From assembly GCA_029339195.1 (NCBI GenBank), contig JAPTJF010000192.1, positions 1 through 64,000 on the forward strand: DNA of 64,000 nt. The letters run 5' to 3'. This document shows, piece by piece, positions 32,079-43,536 of the stretch. This DNA comes from Micractinium sp. NFX-FRZ (Eukaryota > Chlorophyta > Trebouxiophyceae > Chlorellales > Chlorellaceae). The first letter of the stretch is position 1. Each line of letters opens with the position of its first letter. Both the position numbers and the translations under genes were made by a program. The notes under the pieces are model-generated. The model searched no databases and was not told where the DNA came from. It was given only the letters and a program-made list of their open reading frames with translations.

Positions 32079-35000
32079 ATGGACGGCCTGGAGCTCCCCG
32101 ACTGGAACTCAGCCTTCCTCGGCGTTGAGATTGACTGCTCGCCGCCCAAGCACCCCCTGGCGAAGGTAGAGAAGCAAGGGGTTTGAAGCCGGCCGGGGGC
32201 GGAGGGCCGGTGGCAGGGACAGCCACCCGCAGCTGGCGACGGACAGGCACGAACTGGCTGGCTTTCCGCTCATCCCCGCTCCTGCTTCCGTGCAGGTTAC
32301 TCTCAAGGACGGCAACACTCAGCGCGTGGGCGCACTAGGCCAGCACGCACCGCCGGCCGCAGGTCGGTGTGTCGGTCGGTGCCGCCTGCGCCTGTGCCGC
32401 CTGCGCTGCTTGCCTTGCCTCCCTTATCGCCCTGTGCTGCCCTGCGTGCGCTTGCCTCTCACGAAAAAACCTCCAGGCGGCACTCCACCCCTTTGCAGCC
32501 ATCAAGCCGGCGTTCTCAGTGGTCCTAGCTGCACCGGTGACTGCGGCCGGCCACGCCGATGCAGGTGGGAGGTGCCTGCAACGAGCCCTGCCTGCTGCCT
32601 TAGCTGTATAGCTCTGGGCGGCGTGCCTAGCATCAGCACCGCAGGCACGCTGCACACATTGCTAGCCCCCGATTCCTTTCCCCTTGCAGAGAATGATGCT
32701 GGGGCCGCCGCAGCAGCAGTGGCCGCAGCAGCAGTGGAGGCGCCCCGCAGCATGCCCCGCAGCACCCACACGCCCACACGCACTGGGCTGACCGCGCGGG
32801 CGGTGCGCATGCCCAGTCGGCTGGGGCTGACGCCGGGGGCCAAGCAGACAGAGCTGTTTGAGGTGCCAGCCTCGGGCACAGCACGCACGGCCTCCAAGGC
32901 ACAGGGGGTGCCCACCGCCGTGGCCACTGGAGGCGCTGGCGGCAACCTGAAGTCCATCCTCAAGCGCCTCAACTTCTCCACCACCAAGGCCCGGGGCGGG
33001 TCTGCCTCCATGCTGCAGGCAGCAGCGCCGCTGTCCTCTGCGGCGCCGCCCGCCATGCAGCAGCGGCAGCCGGCAGCAGGCATGGTGGAGAGCACCATCA
33101 AGCAGCTGCACTTTGATATGGGCACCACACCAGCAGCCAGCACCGCAGCCAAGCCTGCAGGATGCGCCCGCCACGTAAGCTTTGGCGCCGACACAGTCAG
33201 CCCCGCGGTGCGCAGCCGGACAGCACGTGCGACGGCAGCGCCCACGGGGGCGGCGCATGCCTGGGGCACGCCAGAGCCCACCATCCGTGAGGAGAGCAGC
33301 GAGGGCAGCGATGAGGGCGCCGGCGTGGCAGGTAGCAGCGTGAACAGCGCGCGCGCGGGCAACACCCCGTACGACCGGCGCCTGTCCTCGCTGTTCCACA
33401 AGTACCAGGTGGCAGGCACGCCGGAACTGCCCGACGCTGAGCTTGACGAACTGGTGGCTGAGGGTGAGTGGGTGCGGGCCAGCAGTAACATTGCACTGCA
33501 TTCTAGGAGGCTGCTGTGCAGTGCCATGCGGTTGCCTTGCCCCTGCAATTCAGCCGTCAGTTGTATGTGCACACGAAAGGCAGGGTGCCTTTGGTGCATG
33601 CTAAAGTGTTGAATCCCCCCTGTGCCGTGCACCTAGCGATGCAAGGCTGAACGGCCGCTCGCCGCCGCTTCCCAATGGTGCAGGTGCCGTCAGCTCGCCG
33701 TCCTGGAACCGCCTCTCGTCTGCCTCGGTGCCGGAGTCCATTCGGGAGCTGTCCAAGAAGTACAGCTCCGATGCAGAGGGCAGCGCCAGCCCCATGCCGC
33801 AGGCGCTGGCGCCTGCAGAGGGGCACGCGGATGCAGAGGCAGCCACGCCCGTGCAGGCGGGCGCTGACGGCTTGGGCCGCAGCCCCACGGCTGAGCCCAC
33901 GCCTCACAACGTGCTGGACAGCATGATGAAGCGCAATTTGCTGTATGAGAGCCCGCCTGCCACCGAGGCGGTGGAGCCTGCCCTGCCGGCTACCGAGCCG
34001 GCGGCCAAGGCATCGCCCTGCGCTGCTGCTGCCGCTGCGGCCGCTCTCTCCCCTGCGTCGGCGGTGGCACAGCTGCTGGGCCCGCTGCTGCGTGCCACAA
34101 TCAACGAGATTGAGGCTGACAAGGCGGCAGCAGTGGCACGGCAGGAGTCAGGTGCGCAGGGGAGGCAGGGGGGCAGGCTGCCGTCCTGGCTCTGCCGGCT
34201 GCATTACTGACAGCCATGTGGGTGCCTGCTGCACGTATGGAGTGCAATCCTGCTTCCTTTCTCAAGGGCGCTTATTCCTGCAACCGCCTCCCCCGTGCCT
34301 GCAGCACCCGCGTCTGCAGCCCCTGCCAGCGCCAGCCCCGCCGCCTCCCTCTCCAGCCCCGCCGACTTCTACGGCTTCCCTGCCATGGGCACCCCGGGCG
34401 CTAGCACTGGGCAGTCGTCACGCGATGGCGTGCCTCGCGACGCAGACGGCATCCCCATTGTCACGCCCGGCACTGTGACTGTGCGCCGCGGCAGCCACAC
34501 CGGCCGGCTGGGTGCTGTGCTAGAGGAGGATGACCTGGCAGCCAACCTGTTCCAGTGTAGCTTTAGCCCTGGCGACAGCCTGGGAGGCCAGCCTGGCGGC
34601 AGCCCCAGCGGCGGCGACGTGCTGGAGTTTGGTGGGTTCAACGCAGGCGCAGGCGCGCTGTCGGCGGCAGATGCCGTCACCCCGCAGGCTGGTGCTGATG
34701 TCGCTGCTGACTTCAGCTTCTTCCCCACCGCAGCAGCGGCAGGGCCGGCGCCGGGCAGCCAAGGGGCAGCTGCGGGCATCACCCCTGAGCTGGCTGCTGG
34801 CTGCAGCGGGCACCAAGGGGGCACGGACCTGGACAGCAGCATCTCGCCTGAGATCCTGGGCTTCTATGAGCAGCAGGCACAGCATGAGGCGGGCGCCAGC
34901 GGCAGCCAGCCTGCGGGCCGCACCGCTGCACTGCCCCGGTGAGCGTCACGTGTTGCAACCGGCAGCCAGGCAGCCCTCATTCCAATGTGCCTCTTCTCAT

Positions 35001-36511
35001 CTGCGCCACCGCCCACCCGCTGGCCCCTTCCCCAATGTCTTACCCTTTTCTGTCATTCCTCCTGCCCAATCTCTGCCCTGCAGCTCCATCATCAAGTCGG
35101 GGCGGCCGCTGACCCAGGCGGGGTCACCGGTGCTTGGCCACGCGAAGCGGGCCTCTGCTGACGCAGCGCCACCTCCCACCATCACCAAGGAGCTGCGGGC
35201 GCTGATGGCAGACCTGAAGCTGGCGGACCCCTCTGCGGTTGAGCAGGTGGGGAGGGTGGGCGGCTTCTGTGCCAGCTGGGCAGCTGAGGAAAGAGCTGGG
35301 GGGGGCGAAGAGCGCTGCGATTGATGCTGTGCCTGCTGTGGTTTGTGGGCTGCTGTGCCTGGTCCGCTCTTGTTGCCTCAGCGCCTGCCACGGACTCATC
35401 TTCTGGTAACTGTGCATGCTCTCTCTTGCTGCGCCCCTGCAGATGGGCACTGTGTCTGCGCTGAGCCCGGTGCGCACGGGCTCATTGCGCGGCTTCCTGG
35501 GCGGCCTGGCGCGCGCCATCACGCCGGTGCGGCGCAGCACCCGCAAGGGCGTGCCCAGCAAGCCACTGGAGGCAATGCTGGAGGAGACGGGCTACTCCTA
35601 CGGTAAGAGTGTATGCTGCACACGCTTTTAGTGGGTGACAGTGTTCAATTGACAGCCAGATAGCAAGGCGGGCATATCTGATGCGACTGCAGCGAAGCGC
35701 AATTCTCTGTCGGTAGCACGGAACATGCCAGCGGCAGGGGGGAGCTGTTGGCACCACAGTGTGCCAGCCTCTTAGAACCCTTGCACGCCTCCCTCGCCTG
35801 CCTGCAGTGCCCAACGCAGCGATGATGTCGGAGGATGCGCAGCCCATGCGGGAGGCAGCAGAGGTCAAGGCTGCCAGGAAGGCTGCCAGCCAGGCCGCGA
35901 GCGAACCCTCCCTGGCCGGTGGCGTGTCTGCTGGTGCCGCGTGCGGCCAGCCCGAGGTGTCTAGTACCCCTCTTGCTCAGGGATGCAGCATTGAGGGCGA
36001 GGAGCAGCAGGGAGGCCAGGAGGCAGCTGCTAGCGCCCCAGCTTCTGAAGCGCCTGCGACGGCGCCGGGCAGCCGGCGGCTTAGCCTGCGCCGCCTGCGC
36101 ACGCCGGCTCACCGGGCGCAGGTGGAGGCAGACGAGGTCAGCACCCCGCAGGCTGCGCCCGTGGCTGATGTGCCTGTGGCGCAGGACGCCTCGCCGCAGC
36201 TGTCAGAGAGCCCCAGCTATGTGGGCGCAGCGGCAACTGCGGCGGCTGCCGCAGATGCTGAGGACGCCGCCCTGCGGTCCTACAACTTCCGCTCCAGCAC
36301 CGTGAAGAAGGCACGGCAGAGCATGGGCAGCATGAGCACTCCCAAGGCAGCTCCCACGCCCAAGGCGGTGCGCACGCCCAAGGCGCAGCAGGTGGGCGAG
36401 GGCGGCAAGGAGCAGGCGCGTGGCACACCGCCGCAGGGTCTGAGCCCCACGGAGCTCAGCATCCGCACCTCGCTGCGCCGGTCTGCCCGCAAGAGCAAGG
36501 CACCAAAGTAA
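32079..36511 (+). CDS. large Ser/Thr-Pro-rich protein with PP1-docking motifs
   Basis: Nine exons in phase: 32079-32165, 32296-32362, 32499-32564, 32690-33463, 33684-34151, 34305-34938, 35084-35246, 35443-35602, 35808-36511 (about 1040 residues, TAA stop). Mostly disordered, Ala/Ser/Pro-rich, with many S/TP sites (HTPTRTG, NTPYDRR, KAAPTPKAVRTPK), typical of CDK substrates. KSILKRLNF (SILK at residues 162-165) and RHVSFGADTV (RVxF-type motif at 234-238) match the two classic protein phosphatase 1 docking motifs in the usual SILK-then-RVxF order; this pairing near the N-terminus is known from KNL1. Basic blocks (SRRLSLRRLRTPAHR, RRSARKSKAPK) suggest the nucleus. I see no MELT repeats or folded domain, so KNL1 identity is not claimed. 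First-exon start is the ATG at 32079. A TGTAA signal follows at 36665. Confidence 0.8.
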
Positions 36512-36664
36512 GCGGGCGTGGCGGAGTCCCACTCACCGAGCCTTGTTAGGAGAGCAATTGTGAGGGCGATTGAAAGCATCGCCCATGCTTGCTGTGGCGT
36601 GTGTGTTTTGAGGGGTGCTACGCTACTACCCCTGCCATCAACACACCTGAAAGATGCCACTTTG

Positions 36665-36669
36665 TGTAA
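36665..36669 (+). terminator. TGTAA poly(A) signal of PP1-motif gene
   Basis: TGTAA lies 154 bases past the TAA stop at 36511. Confidence 0.6.
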
Positions 36670-36714
36670 ACAACAGACAACATCTGCCCAGCAGGCAGAC
36701 TGTGCAACAAAAAG

Positions 36715-36719
36715 TTACA
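36715..36719 (-). terminator. TGTAA poly(A) signal of Cys-rich gene
   Basis: TTACA on the plus strand, 175 bases past the minus-strand stop at 36894. Confidence 0.6.
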
Positions 36720-36893
36720 GGTGTGGGCCAGAGGGCAAGTGATGACTGGTGCAGGAGGTAGAAAACAGACGACAGGAGAAAGCAGCAACAGTTGGGAGCA
36801 GCACAGGAAGGAAGAAAGAGGCCAAGAAAAAGGGAGCAGCTTGGAGTCAGTAACACAAGGGGCGGCACATTTGCCACAGCTGCCTCGCACCCC

Positions 36894-37986
36894 TCATGAC
36901 GCCCTGCCCCGCTGGCACTCGCTGCTGCAGCGTGAGAGGCAGTTGTCGTTCCACGCCGGCACCTGGTGCACCGTGGAGCACACCGCCCGCTGGCAGGCAT
37001 CAGTGCACGCATCCACTGAGCTGGTGCCGCACACGGTCACGCACGTGTCTGGTGTGGCATCCTGCAGGTGGAGGCGGGGGCCGACAGGCATTGGAGAGTG
37101 GGCACCAGGACTCGGCGATTGATCAGTTGTGCGTGGCCGGCTGGCGTCCCCAGGTGTGCTGGACCAGTGGGCTGCGGAACCTGAGCGCTTCCAACCAGCA
37201 AACAGCCTGCTGCCCATCATGCGACCCGCACAGCCAGGCCCAGGGACATTGTATTGTACCTCTGCGCGACCACGGGCAACAACCATTGCACAGCCAGGTC
37301 CAGCCCAGCCCACCCGCCCTCGCCGCCCACCTTTGCAAGGCCGCCCATGCGCCGCATCAGCCGCTGGGAGGTGCACACGCGCTCACACACAAAGCTGGGG
37401 TCGGCATCCACGTCATCCAGCCTGCAGGAACGTGGAGGCAATGCAGACGAGGTTGTGAGGTGTCAGGTTGGTAGAGCTTCGCCTGCGTACCTGAACAGGT
37501 ATGCGTCAACCAGCAGCCAAGCTGCCAACTTGGCTGCTGGTCGGCAGGCCGCAGCAAGCCAGGTTCCCACCTGGACTCCACGCCGCTTGCTGCCGCCTTG
37601 GGCTTGCCGCCGCGCCCTACCACCGCCTTGAGAGTGGCAGCTGCTGGCAGGGCCAGCGCAGCGCCCGCCCACCAGCCTGGTGCTACCTGCAGCAGAGCGG
37701 GAGGCGGCGCCCGCAGGTCGGGTGTGCAGACCGCCGCCGCATGCGGGTGCCCAGTACAGCGCCTGGGAAGCTCAGCAAGACCCTCTGCCGTCCTTGGCAT
37801 CATTTCCCGTCTGCATGCCGCCCTTATGGAGGTGAGCGCAGCCCCCAGCTCTCTAGGCGAAGGGCGCGCGGCGGTGCCGAGCCTCAGAGCCACTTTAGGG
37901 ACCTCTGTCACATGCGATCGCAACGCACGACAGTCTGCAACACATGCATGGCGCCACGACTGCTGCACCAGACCCGCACTCACCAT
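36894..37986 (-). CDS. Cys-rich CX3C-repeat protein, probable organelle targeting
   Basis: Three exons in phase: 37571-37986, 37331-37421, 36894-37061 (about 224 residues). The N-terminal two-thirds is Ala/Arg/Pro-rich and nearly acid-free at its start, with a hydrophobic patch (WWAGAALALPAAATL), consistent with a bipartite organelle-targeting region. The C-terminal 85 residues carry paired cysteines with three residues between: CERVC, CVTVC, CTDAC, CLSRC and CSSEC. I do not recognise the family; regular CX3C pairs suggest disulfides or metal binding. A second candidate splice, through a segment reading AAWLLVDAYLF at 37490-37540, was rejected because it stops in frame when entered from exon 1. 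The exact start is uncertain. Confidence 0.7.
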
Positions 37987-38602
37987 GTGCCAAGTTACTT
38001 TTGATCGCCTACACGCGGTTTAGCCTGTCCTTGTCGCGCGGGTTACAGATCGGGTTTGAGGGGTTGATGTTTCGATTTCAAGGGCGGCAGGTAAACGGAA
38101 CGCGATGGCTGTGCAAGAGGTGCCGCTGGCGGGGCAGGCGGCGGAGCGGCCTCAGCATGGCAAGAGCCTGGCTAGGGGGTCGAAAGCAGAGGTGTATGCT
38201 GGGCTGGTTGCAAGAGGAAGTACGATCAGGCACACGTATGTGGGCCATTCGTGATAAAGAATGAACGGAGGGGCGCGACTTGGGTGGGTGGCGCGACGGG
38301 CAGGCGGAAGAAAGAAATGTTGTGATGGTCGCCTGATCAAGGTGCTGTGCACAACAGGAGGATGTGCGCACTCCGGTTGCACACCGGGAGGAAGCACGAG
38401 TGCATCAGGAGGAGGGGTGTAAGGGAAACCCAGACGCAGACACGACAGGAGAGAGAGCAGGTACCGCGAGGGGAACAGCGGCTTCACCCACAACAGCCAA
38501 GCCGTGACACCTACCGCCTGCCTGCCTGCCCGCCTGCCTGCCCCTGCCCGCCTGCCCGCCCGCCACACATGGCAGACACAGCGGGGCGGCACACAGCGCC
38601 TC
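37987..38602. other. SYLF gene 3' UTR and Cys-rich gene promoter
   Basis: Both flanking genes are on the minus strand. A TGTAA signal for the SYLF gene is at 38043-38047, so its long 3' UTR would reach close to the next gene's start. No exon is supported. Confidence 0.45.
38043..38047 (-). terminator. possible TGTAA poly(A) signal of SYLF gene
   Basis: TTACA on the plus strand, about 555 bases past the stop at 38603. The distance is long, so this is tentative. Confidence 0.4.
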
Positions 38603-40277
38603 TCAGCTGCACTGCCCCCCATCCATGGTGGACACGCTGCCGGCGTGGGATGGCTCAAAGAGGGCGGCGACCATCCTGCCGTCCGCCTCCCGCAGGCGGC
38701 TGGCCAGGGGCGCGGCCTCTGGTGGCAGTGGCAGGGCGCCGCGCAGCAGATCCGATGCGCTCACAGGGATGCCGTAGGCACGGTGGTTGCGGCGCCCATC
38801 CACCTTGATTGACAGTGAGTGGACGTTTGCATCCACCATTAGTCCGCCCCCTGCCAGGGTGGCGACACATAGGTCGGCCCCAGCGTAGGCAGACGAGGAG
38901 TCACTGCAGTGGGGGAGGGTCGAAGGCGCAGGGTGGCAGGCAGGCAGGGGTGCGAAGGGCTGAGAACTGGGTGCAGCAGGGGAGGCTGGGGCGCGGAGAC
39001 GAGGCAGGCGGACGTGGCAGGCTGGCAGGCTGGCAGGCTGGCAGGCTGGCTGGCAAGCAGAGAGGACCCTCGCCTTGCATCTGCTCCTGCTTGCTTCCTC
39101 TGCTGCTCAATCCCACCCTGCCCACCTGTCTGCTCCCACCAAGCACATCCTCCACCGCGCCCCACATCCGGCACACCCTCCCCCCTGCTCGACCCATGAC
39201 CCCACCACCCTCAGAGGAGCGCCCCACACACACACACCGACCTGTCAGAGTCCATGAGGCAAATCCGCCACCCCGCCCCCAGCGCCAGCGTGCCGCCCCG
39301 CTCAATCCGCTCCAGCGCAGCATCGCTCATCACTCCCACCAGGTGCCCCGCCCGGTGCAGCCCCGCAGTGAGGCCCGCCGACAGGCCCGTGAGGGTGACA
39401 AAGCAGGGGGGCGACCAGCCGTGCTGCCCACCTGCTGTGCCGCCACAGGCGGCGCTGCTGGGCGCGCCATCCAGCGCGCTGCGAGGGCTGCTGCCGCTGG
39501 TGCTGCCCGCGGCGGCGGGGCCCGGAGGTGCGCTGCTCTCCCACTTGCTGCTGGTCTTCAGCTGTTCCAACCATCCAGATGCCGGCTTGTTGCCGTCAGT
39601 GGTAGTGGGCAGGCGGGCCAGCAGCACGCCGCTGCCTCGCTCCACCGCCAGCCCCAGCCCCAGCTTGAGCGTTGAGCACAGGATGACGGCTTTGCAGTGC
39701 GGCAGGAACTGGGGGCAGTGGCGGTGGTCTGCGGCAGTGCCAGGGGTGGGGGGTGCAGTGGGGGGGGAGTACGAGAGAGATTTATGTATAGCGATGCGGT
39801 AGGCGGGGAAGTTTGAGGGAGTACAGGGAGGTTCCCTCAAGGTTGGCAGTAGTCTCGGGGGAGGCAGGCAGGCACACCTCCAAGTGGGCAGGGTAGGCAG
39901 GCACACCTCCAAGTGGGCAGGGTAGGCAGGGTGGGCAGGTTATTGGAGACACAAACACAAACGGCGTGCACAGCACGCAGCCACAGTCTAGGCAGCGGGC
40001 GGAAGCGAGCCTCAGGAGAGGGAGAAAGGGCTGCTGATTGACAGCCAAAGTCCTGACGGCGGCAGGGGTGGCGGGCGGAGGCGGGCGGGCGGACCGAAGA
40101 TGGTCCCATCCTTAGTCAACCTGGGGCCCGTGCCTCGCCTGCGAGCATCGCTTCTAGCTGCTCTAGAGCGGAGGCGCAGCCATCGTCCAGCAGCCTGGGT
40201 TTGGCGCCCTGCCGGTGCCCCTCCGTGACAAGCGGGGGGCGTTGCGTGCCCGGCCCTGCGTCTGTCGATCCAAACAT
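38603..40277 (-). CDS. SYLF-domain (Ysc84-like) protein
   Basis: SYLF domains bind phosphoinositides and, in yeast Ysc84 and SH3YL1, link membranes to actin. Three exons in phase: 40121-40277, 39242-39728, 38603-38903 (about 314 residues). After a short N-terminal segment with an amphipathic helix (ALEQLEAMLAG), the domain reads CKAVILCSTLKLGLGLAVERGSG, VLLARL, WSPPCFVTLTGLSAGLTAG, LVGVMSD, TLALGAGWRI, then AYAGADLCVATLAGGGLMVD and VDGRRNHRAYG, the usual order of SYLF blocks. A Ser/Gly-rich insert of about 50 residues interrupts the first half. There is no SH3 or FYVE partner domain. Intron 1 (39729-40120) carries two copies of a 28-base unit. Confidence 0.88.
39870..39936. repeat. 28-base tandem repeat in SYLF intron 1
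   Basis: The unit ccaagtgggcagggtaggca with flanking cacacct appears twice in direct order within the intron, almost unchanged. Confidence 0.75.
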
Positions 40278-40575
40278 ATAGAGTGAGCGCTTAAGGAGTG
40301 AAGGACGGAAGCAAAGGTTTGTCTGATTCAGGTTTCGGCAGGAATTTCGGTTCACCGCACGAGAACTCGTCACCGCTGGCGCCAGCAGGGCGCTGACAAT
40401 GAACAGATGCAGGCCTCCAAAGGCAGATGTATGCACAATTGAGGCTCTGTTATTTAGTGGAGCAGCCCAGCGCCGGCAAGATGTCCCAAGCCTCACTGCA
40501 CCAGTCGGCGCCCAGCAGCTTGCAGGCCAGCAGGTGGGCCTAAAACAAAACATTCGACCTGTGCAAAGCTCCACG

Positions 40576-43345
40576 ATGCGGGCTGATCACCCGTTGCCGT
40601 CACGTGCGTGCAGGAAGGGAAGCGTGCGCTCCAGCCGACGCCCCGGCGCTCTTGCCGTCCGGGCAGCTGTCGTGGTGAGCATGTGGCGTGCTCAGAGTCG
40701 ACCGCTGTGTTGTGGGCGAGGCCCTGGTGTGGCGCACTCTTCGCCGCCGCCACTGCCGCCACTGCCGCCGCCTGCCGTTGGCGGCGCGTGCCCATCTCAT
40801 CTTCGCCCTCCCCTCCACCCTGCCGCACCCTGCCGCAGGAGCCAGGGTCCACCGTGCTTGTAGCTGGGGCCACGGGAGGGGTGGGCCAGCTGCTGACTGC
40901 AAAGCTGCTTGAGGTGAGTCAGCGCCCCGTCCTCTGCACACAATGCCGGCCGCCCTGCTGCTGTCGCTGGCAGGCGCCTGCCCGCTGCCCTCCCCGCGTC
41001 GACTGGTGCCGACCTGCCCCTCACCTTGTGCCTTCCACGTCCATCACCGCCCCGCTACCAGCCCAGCCCTGCCCCACTGCTGCCGCCGCCCCGCCCTGCC
41101 ATGTTGCCCCCATAACTGCAGCGCGGCTACAAGGTGCGCGCCCTGAGCCGCAGCGCCGACAAGGTGCAGCAGCAGTTTGGCGGAGCCGAGGGCCTGAGCG
41201 TGGCAATTGCCGACCTGAGGGACCCCTCCACCCTGCCGGCGGCGCTGGAAGGTGTGGACGCTGTGTGCTGCTGCACCGGAACCACCGCCTTCCCCAGCAA
41301 GAGGTGGGGGCCGGGCGGGGGGCATGGCAGGGGAGGGTGGGTGGCTGGGCGGAAGAGGCGCAGGGCAGGGCAGCGGCGCCGTTCTTGTGATGCTGGTTGG
41401 CTGGTTGGTGGGGAATGCAAGGTAACTTGTAGTTCTGCTTGTGCTGGGCAGGCAGCTGTTGGCAGCAGGCGGGGGCAGATCCTGCGCCTCTTTCCGGGCC
41501 CTGCCGGACTTTGGCGCTTCCGTTTCCCCTGCAGGTGGGACGTCGGGCAACAAGTTCAAAGAGTTTGCCGACAGATGCGAATGTGTTGCAAACAGGCCGA
41601 ACATCTCAACACCAGAAACGTCAACAGACGGTTGCATGTTTCCAACCAAGTGGTCCACGCCTGCCCCATGTGGTGCAGGTGGGACGGCGGCAACAACCCC
41701 GAGCAGACGGATTATATATCGGTGACGAACTTGGTGCGCGCCTGCCCCCAAAGCCTCAAGCGCTTTGTGCTGACCACGTCGGCGGGGGTGGAGCGCTCGG
41801 GGCAGTTCCCCTTTGCCATCCTCAACCTCTTTGGTGCGTGGGGGGGCGTACATGGGGCGAGCGAGGGCAGGGCGGGCTGGGCTGATGCACAGCTACCTGC
41901 GCCGTGCCTCTGCCTGTGTCCTGGTCCGGAAGGGCGGCCGGCGTTGATGGTGGCTGGCTGGGGCTTGTGTGCCTGCGCCAGTGTGCTGGGCGGTGCCAGC
42001 GGGGTGCAGCTCAACAGGCATGCAGCCCGAGGCGCCGTGCCGCCCCTGCCCTGGATCTTGCTGAGCACTCACGCCACCTGTCTTTTGGTGTGCCTAGCTC
42101 GCCGCACTGGCGCCTGGTGCACTGCGTGTGTCCACTTCCTTCCCACTAGCGTGCTCAAGCTTGGGCTCATGGGCGGGCAGCAGCTGGAGCCAATTACCGG
42201 CGGCCGACTCGTGGCCAGGGTTGTCACCACTTGTTCTTGTTTGTGCTCACACCCTGCCCTTCCTGCCCTGCAGGCGTGCTCAAGTTCAAGCGCATGGCTG
42301 AGCGGGAGCTGGAGGGGTCCGGCCTGCCCTACCTCATCATGCGACCATCGCGCCTCACAGACGGTGCGCGGCACAAGCGACAGCAGCAAGCAGCTGGTGG
42401 CAGGCTGCGTGCGCAGAGCAGCTGACTTGGGTCACGCCTGCATTCTGTCCGTGCCCCTCACCCTCCCCCCTGCTCCCGGGCAAGCAGCACTCCTCGCTCA
42501 CGCCACCCGGCCATACCGCTCCCACCGCCACGCGGACAACCGTTCTCCGCCCCTCCACCCGTAATCCCCTCACCAGCACGCCTCCCCTCACCAAGCACGG
42601 CACAGCCCCTAGCACCTCCGGCCTGACCCCCTTGCCTGCCCCTTCCCCCACCATGCCACCGTTGCCGTGCAGGCCCCTACACCTCCTACGACCTCAACAC
42701 CCTGTTCAAGGCCACCAGCGGCAGCCGGCAGGATGTGCAGCTGTCGCTGAGGGATGACCTGGTGGGGGAGGCGTCGCGCATCGCAGGTGGGGGAAGGCGG
42801 CACACGCTGTCGTGCATTCAGTGACAAATAGTCGAAACGAGGTGTGTGCATTTGTTGATAGTTGGCTGGTGGGGGAGGCGTTGCGCATCGCAGGTGGGGC
42901 GGGGGGAGCGGGTGCACGGGACAGGCACGCTGGCATGCATGCACATATGGATGCCAGGATTGTCAGAATAAAGTGCATTCCTGGCGTGCGTTGTTCAAGA
43001 TTACCTGGGGGTGGCATCGCACATCGCAGGCTTCCATCGGTGCATGTGCAGCTGAAGCACTGCCCTCTCAGCCTGTGGTGCGGGCTGTCATCTTTCTTTC
43101 TTTCTTTCCTGTTCTTCCCTGCGCCCACCTGCTCTCGCCCCCACGCTCTCTCCTCACCCTGCCTGCCTGCCTGCCTGCCTGCCTTCCCGCCTGCAGTTGC
43201 CGAGGCAATTGCTCAGTCGATGCTGCTGGACTTTGTGGAGGGCAAGGCGTACGCCATCGGCAGCAGGCAGGGCGAGGGGCCCGGGGGGGACGCCGCCAAG
43301 TGGCGCGCGCTGTTCAGCAGCCTGCAGCCGGCAAAGGTTGCATAG
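40576..43345 (+). CDS. atypical SDR, NAD(P)-binding Rossmann protein, chloroplast type
   Basis: Seven exons in phase: 40576-40674, 40839-40913, 41122-41303, 41679-41833, 42274-42363, 42673-42786, 43197-43345 (about 287 residues, TAG stop). The first exon is a basic, Ser/Ala-rich leader ending AVRAAVV, typical of a plastid transit peptide. The nucleotide-binding motif GATGGVG is at residues 43-49; VRALSRS, VCCCTGTTAF, WDGGNNPEQTDY, FVLTTSAGV, LKFKRMAERELEGSGLPY and RPSRLTDGPYTSYDLNTL follow. This string of blocks matches plant NAD(P)-binding Rossmann proteins of the atypical SDR group found in chloroplasts. The canonical YxxxK is replaced by the KFKRMAE region, so catalysis is doubtful and an RNA- or complex-binding role is possible. 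Introns 3 and 6 carry copies of neighbouring exon edges. A TGTAA signal is at 43532. Confidence 0.9.
41527..41702 (+). repeat. copy of SDR exon 4 acceptor edge in intron 3
   Basis: The acceptor and first bases of exon 4 (gcaggtgggacggcggcaac at 41675) recur as gcaggtgggacgtcgggcaa at 41531, offset 144 bases. Confidence 0.8.
42745..43035 (+). repeat. two copies of SDR exon 6 donor edge in intron 6
   Basis: The exon end ctggtgggggaggcgtcgcg with its donor (about 42759-42790) recurs at 42866-42898 and, more degenerate, at 43000-43030. The first copy keeps the GCAG|GTGGGG junction. Confidence 0.85.
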
Positions 43346-43531
43346 CATGGGCCCACTGCTCACCCAGCGTGTCCTGCCTGCTGCCGCACCTTCCGGCCTC
43401 TGCCTAGCCACGTTGCCATCGCACCACATCCATCAAGCGAACAAGTGCCCCCTGTTGAACTGAATGTGATCTGACCTGCTTGCCACCCCTGATTGTGCAC
43501 GACCACACCAACAGGGCCCCCCACTTTTCTG

Positions 43532-43536
43532 TGTAA
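43532..43536 (+). terminator. TGTAA poly(A) signal of SDR gene
   Basis: TGTAA lies 187 bases past the TAG stop at 43345. Confidence 0.6.

Larger units (their letters stand above)
36512..36893. other. overlapping convergent 3' UTRs
   Basis: The PP1-motif gene and the Cys-rich gene converge here with opposing TGTAA signals at 36665-36669 (+) and 36715-36719 (-), only about 46 bases apart. Each signal is met before the other gene's, so the two mRNA ends probably abut or overlap slightly. Confidence 0.55.

Noticed and set aside
37490..37545. Possible extra exon reading AAWLLVDAYLF in the Cys-rich gene
   Set aside because: Although it ends in a good donor, entering it in phase from exon 1 meets a stop codon; it also sits in a perfect 12-base inverted repeat.
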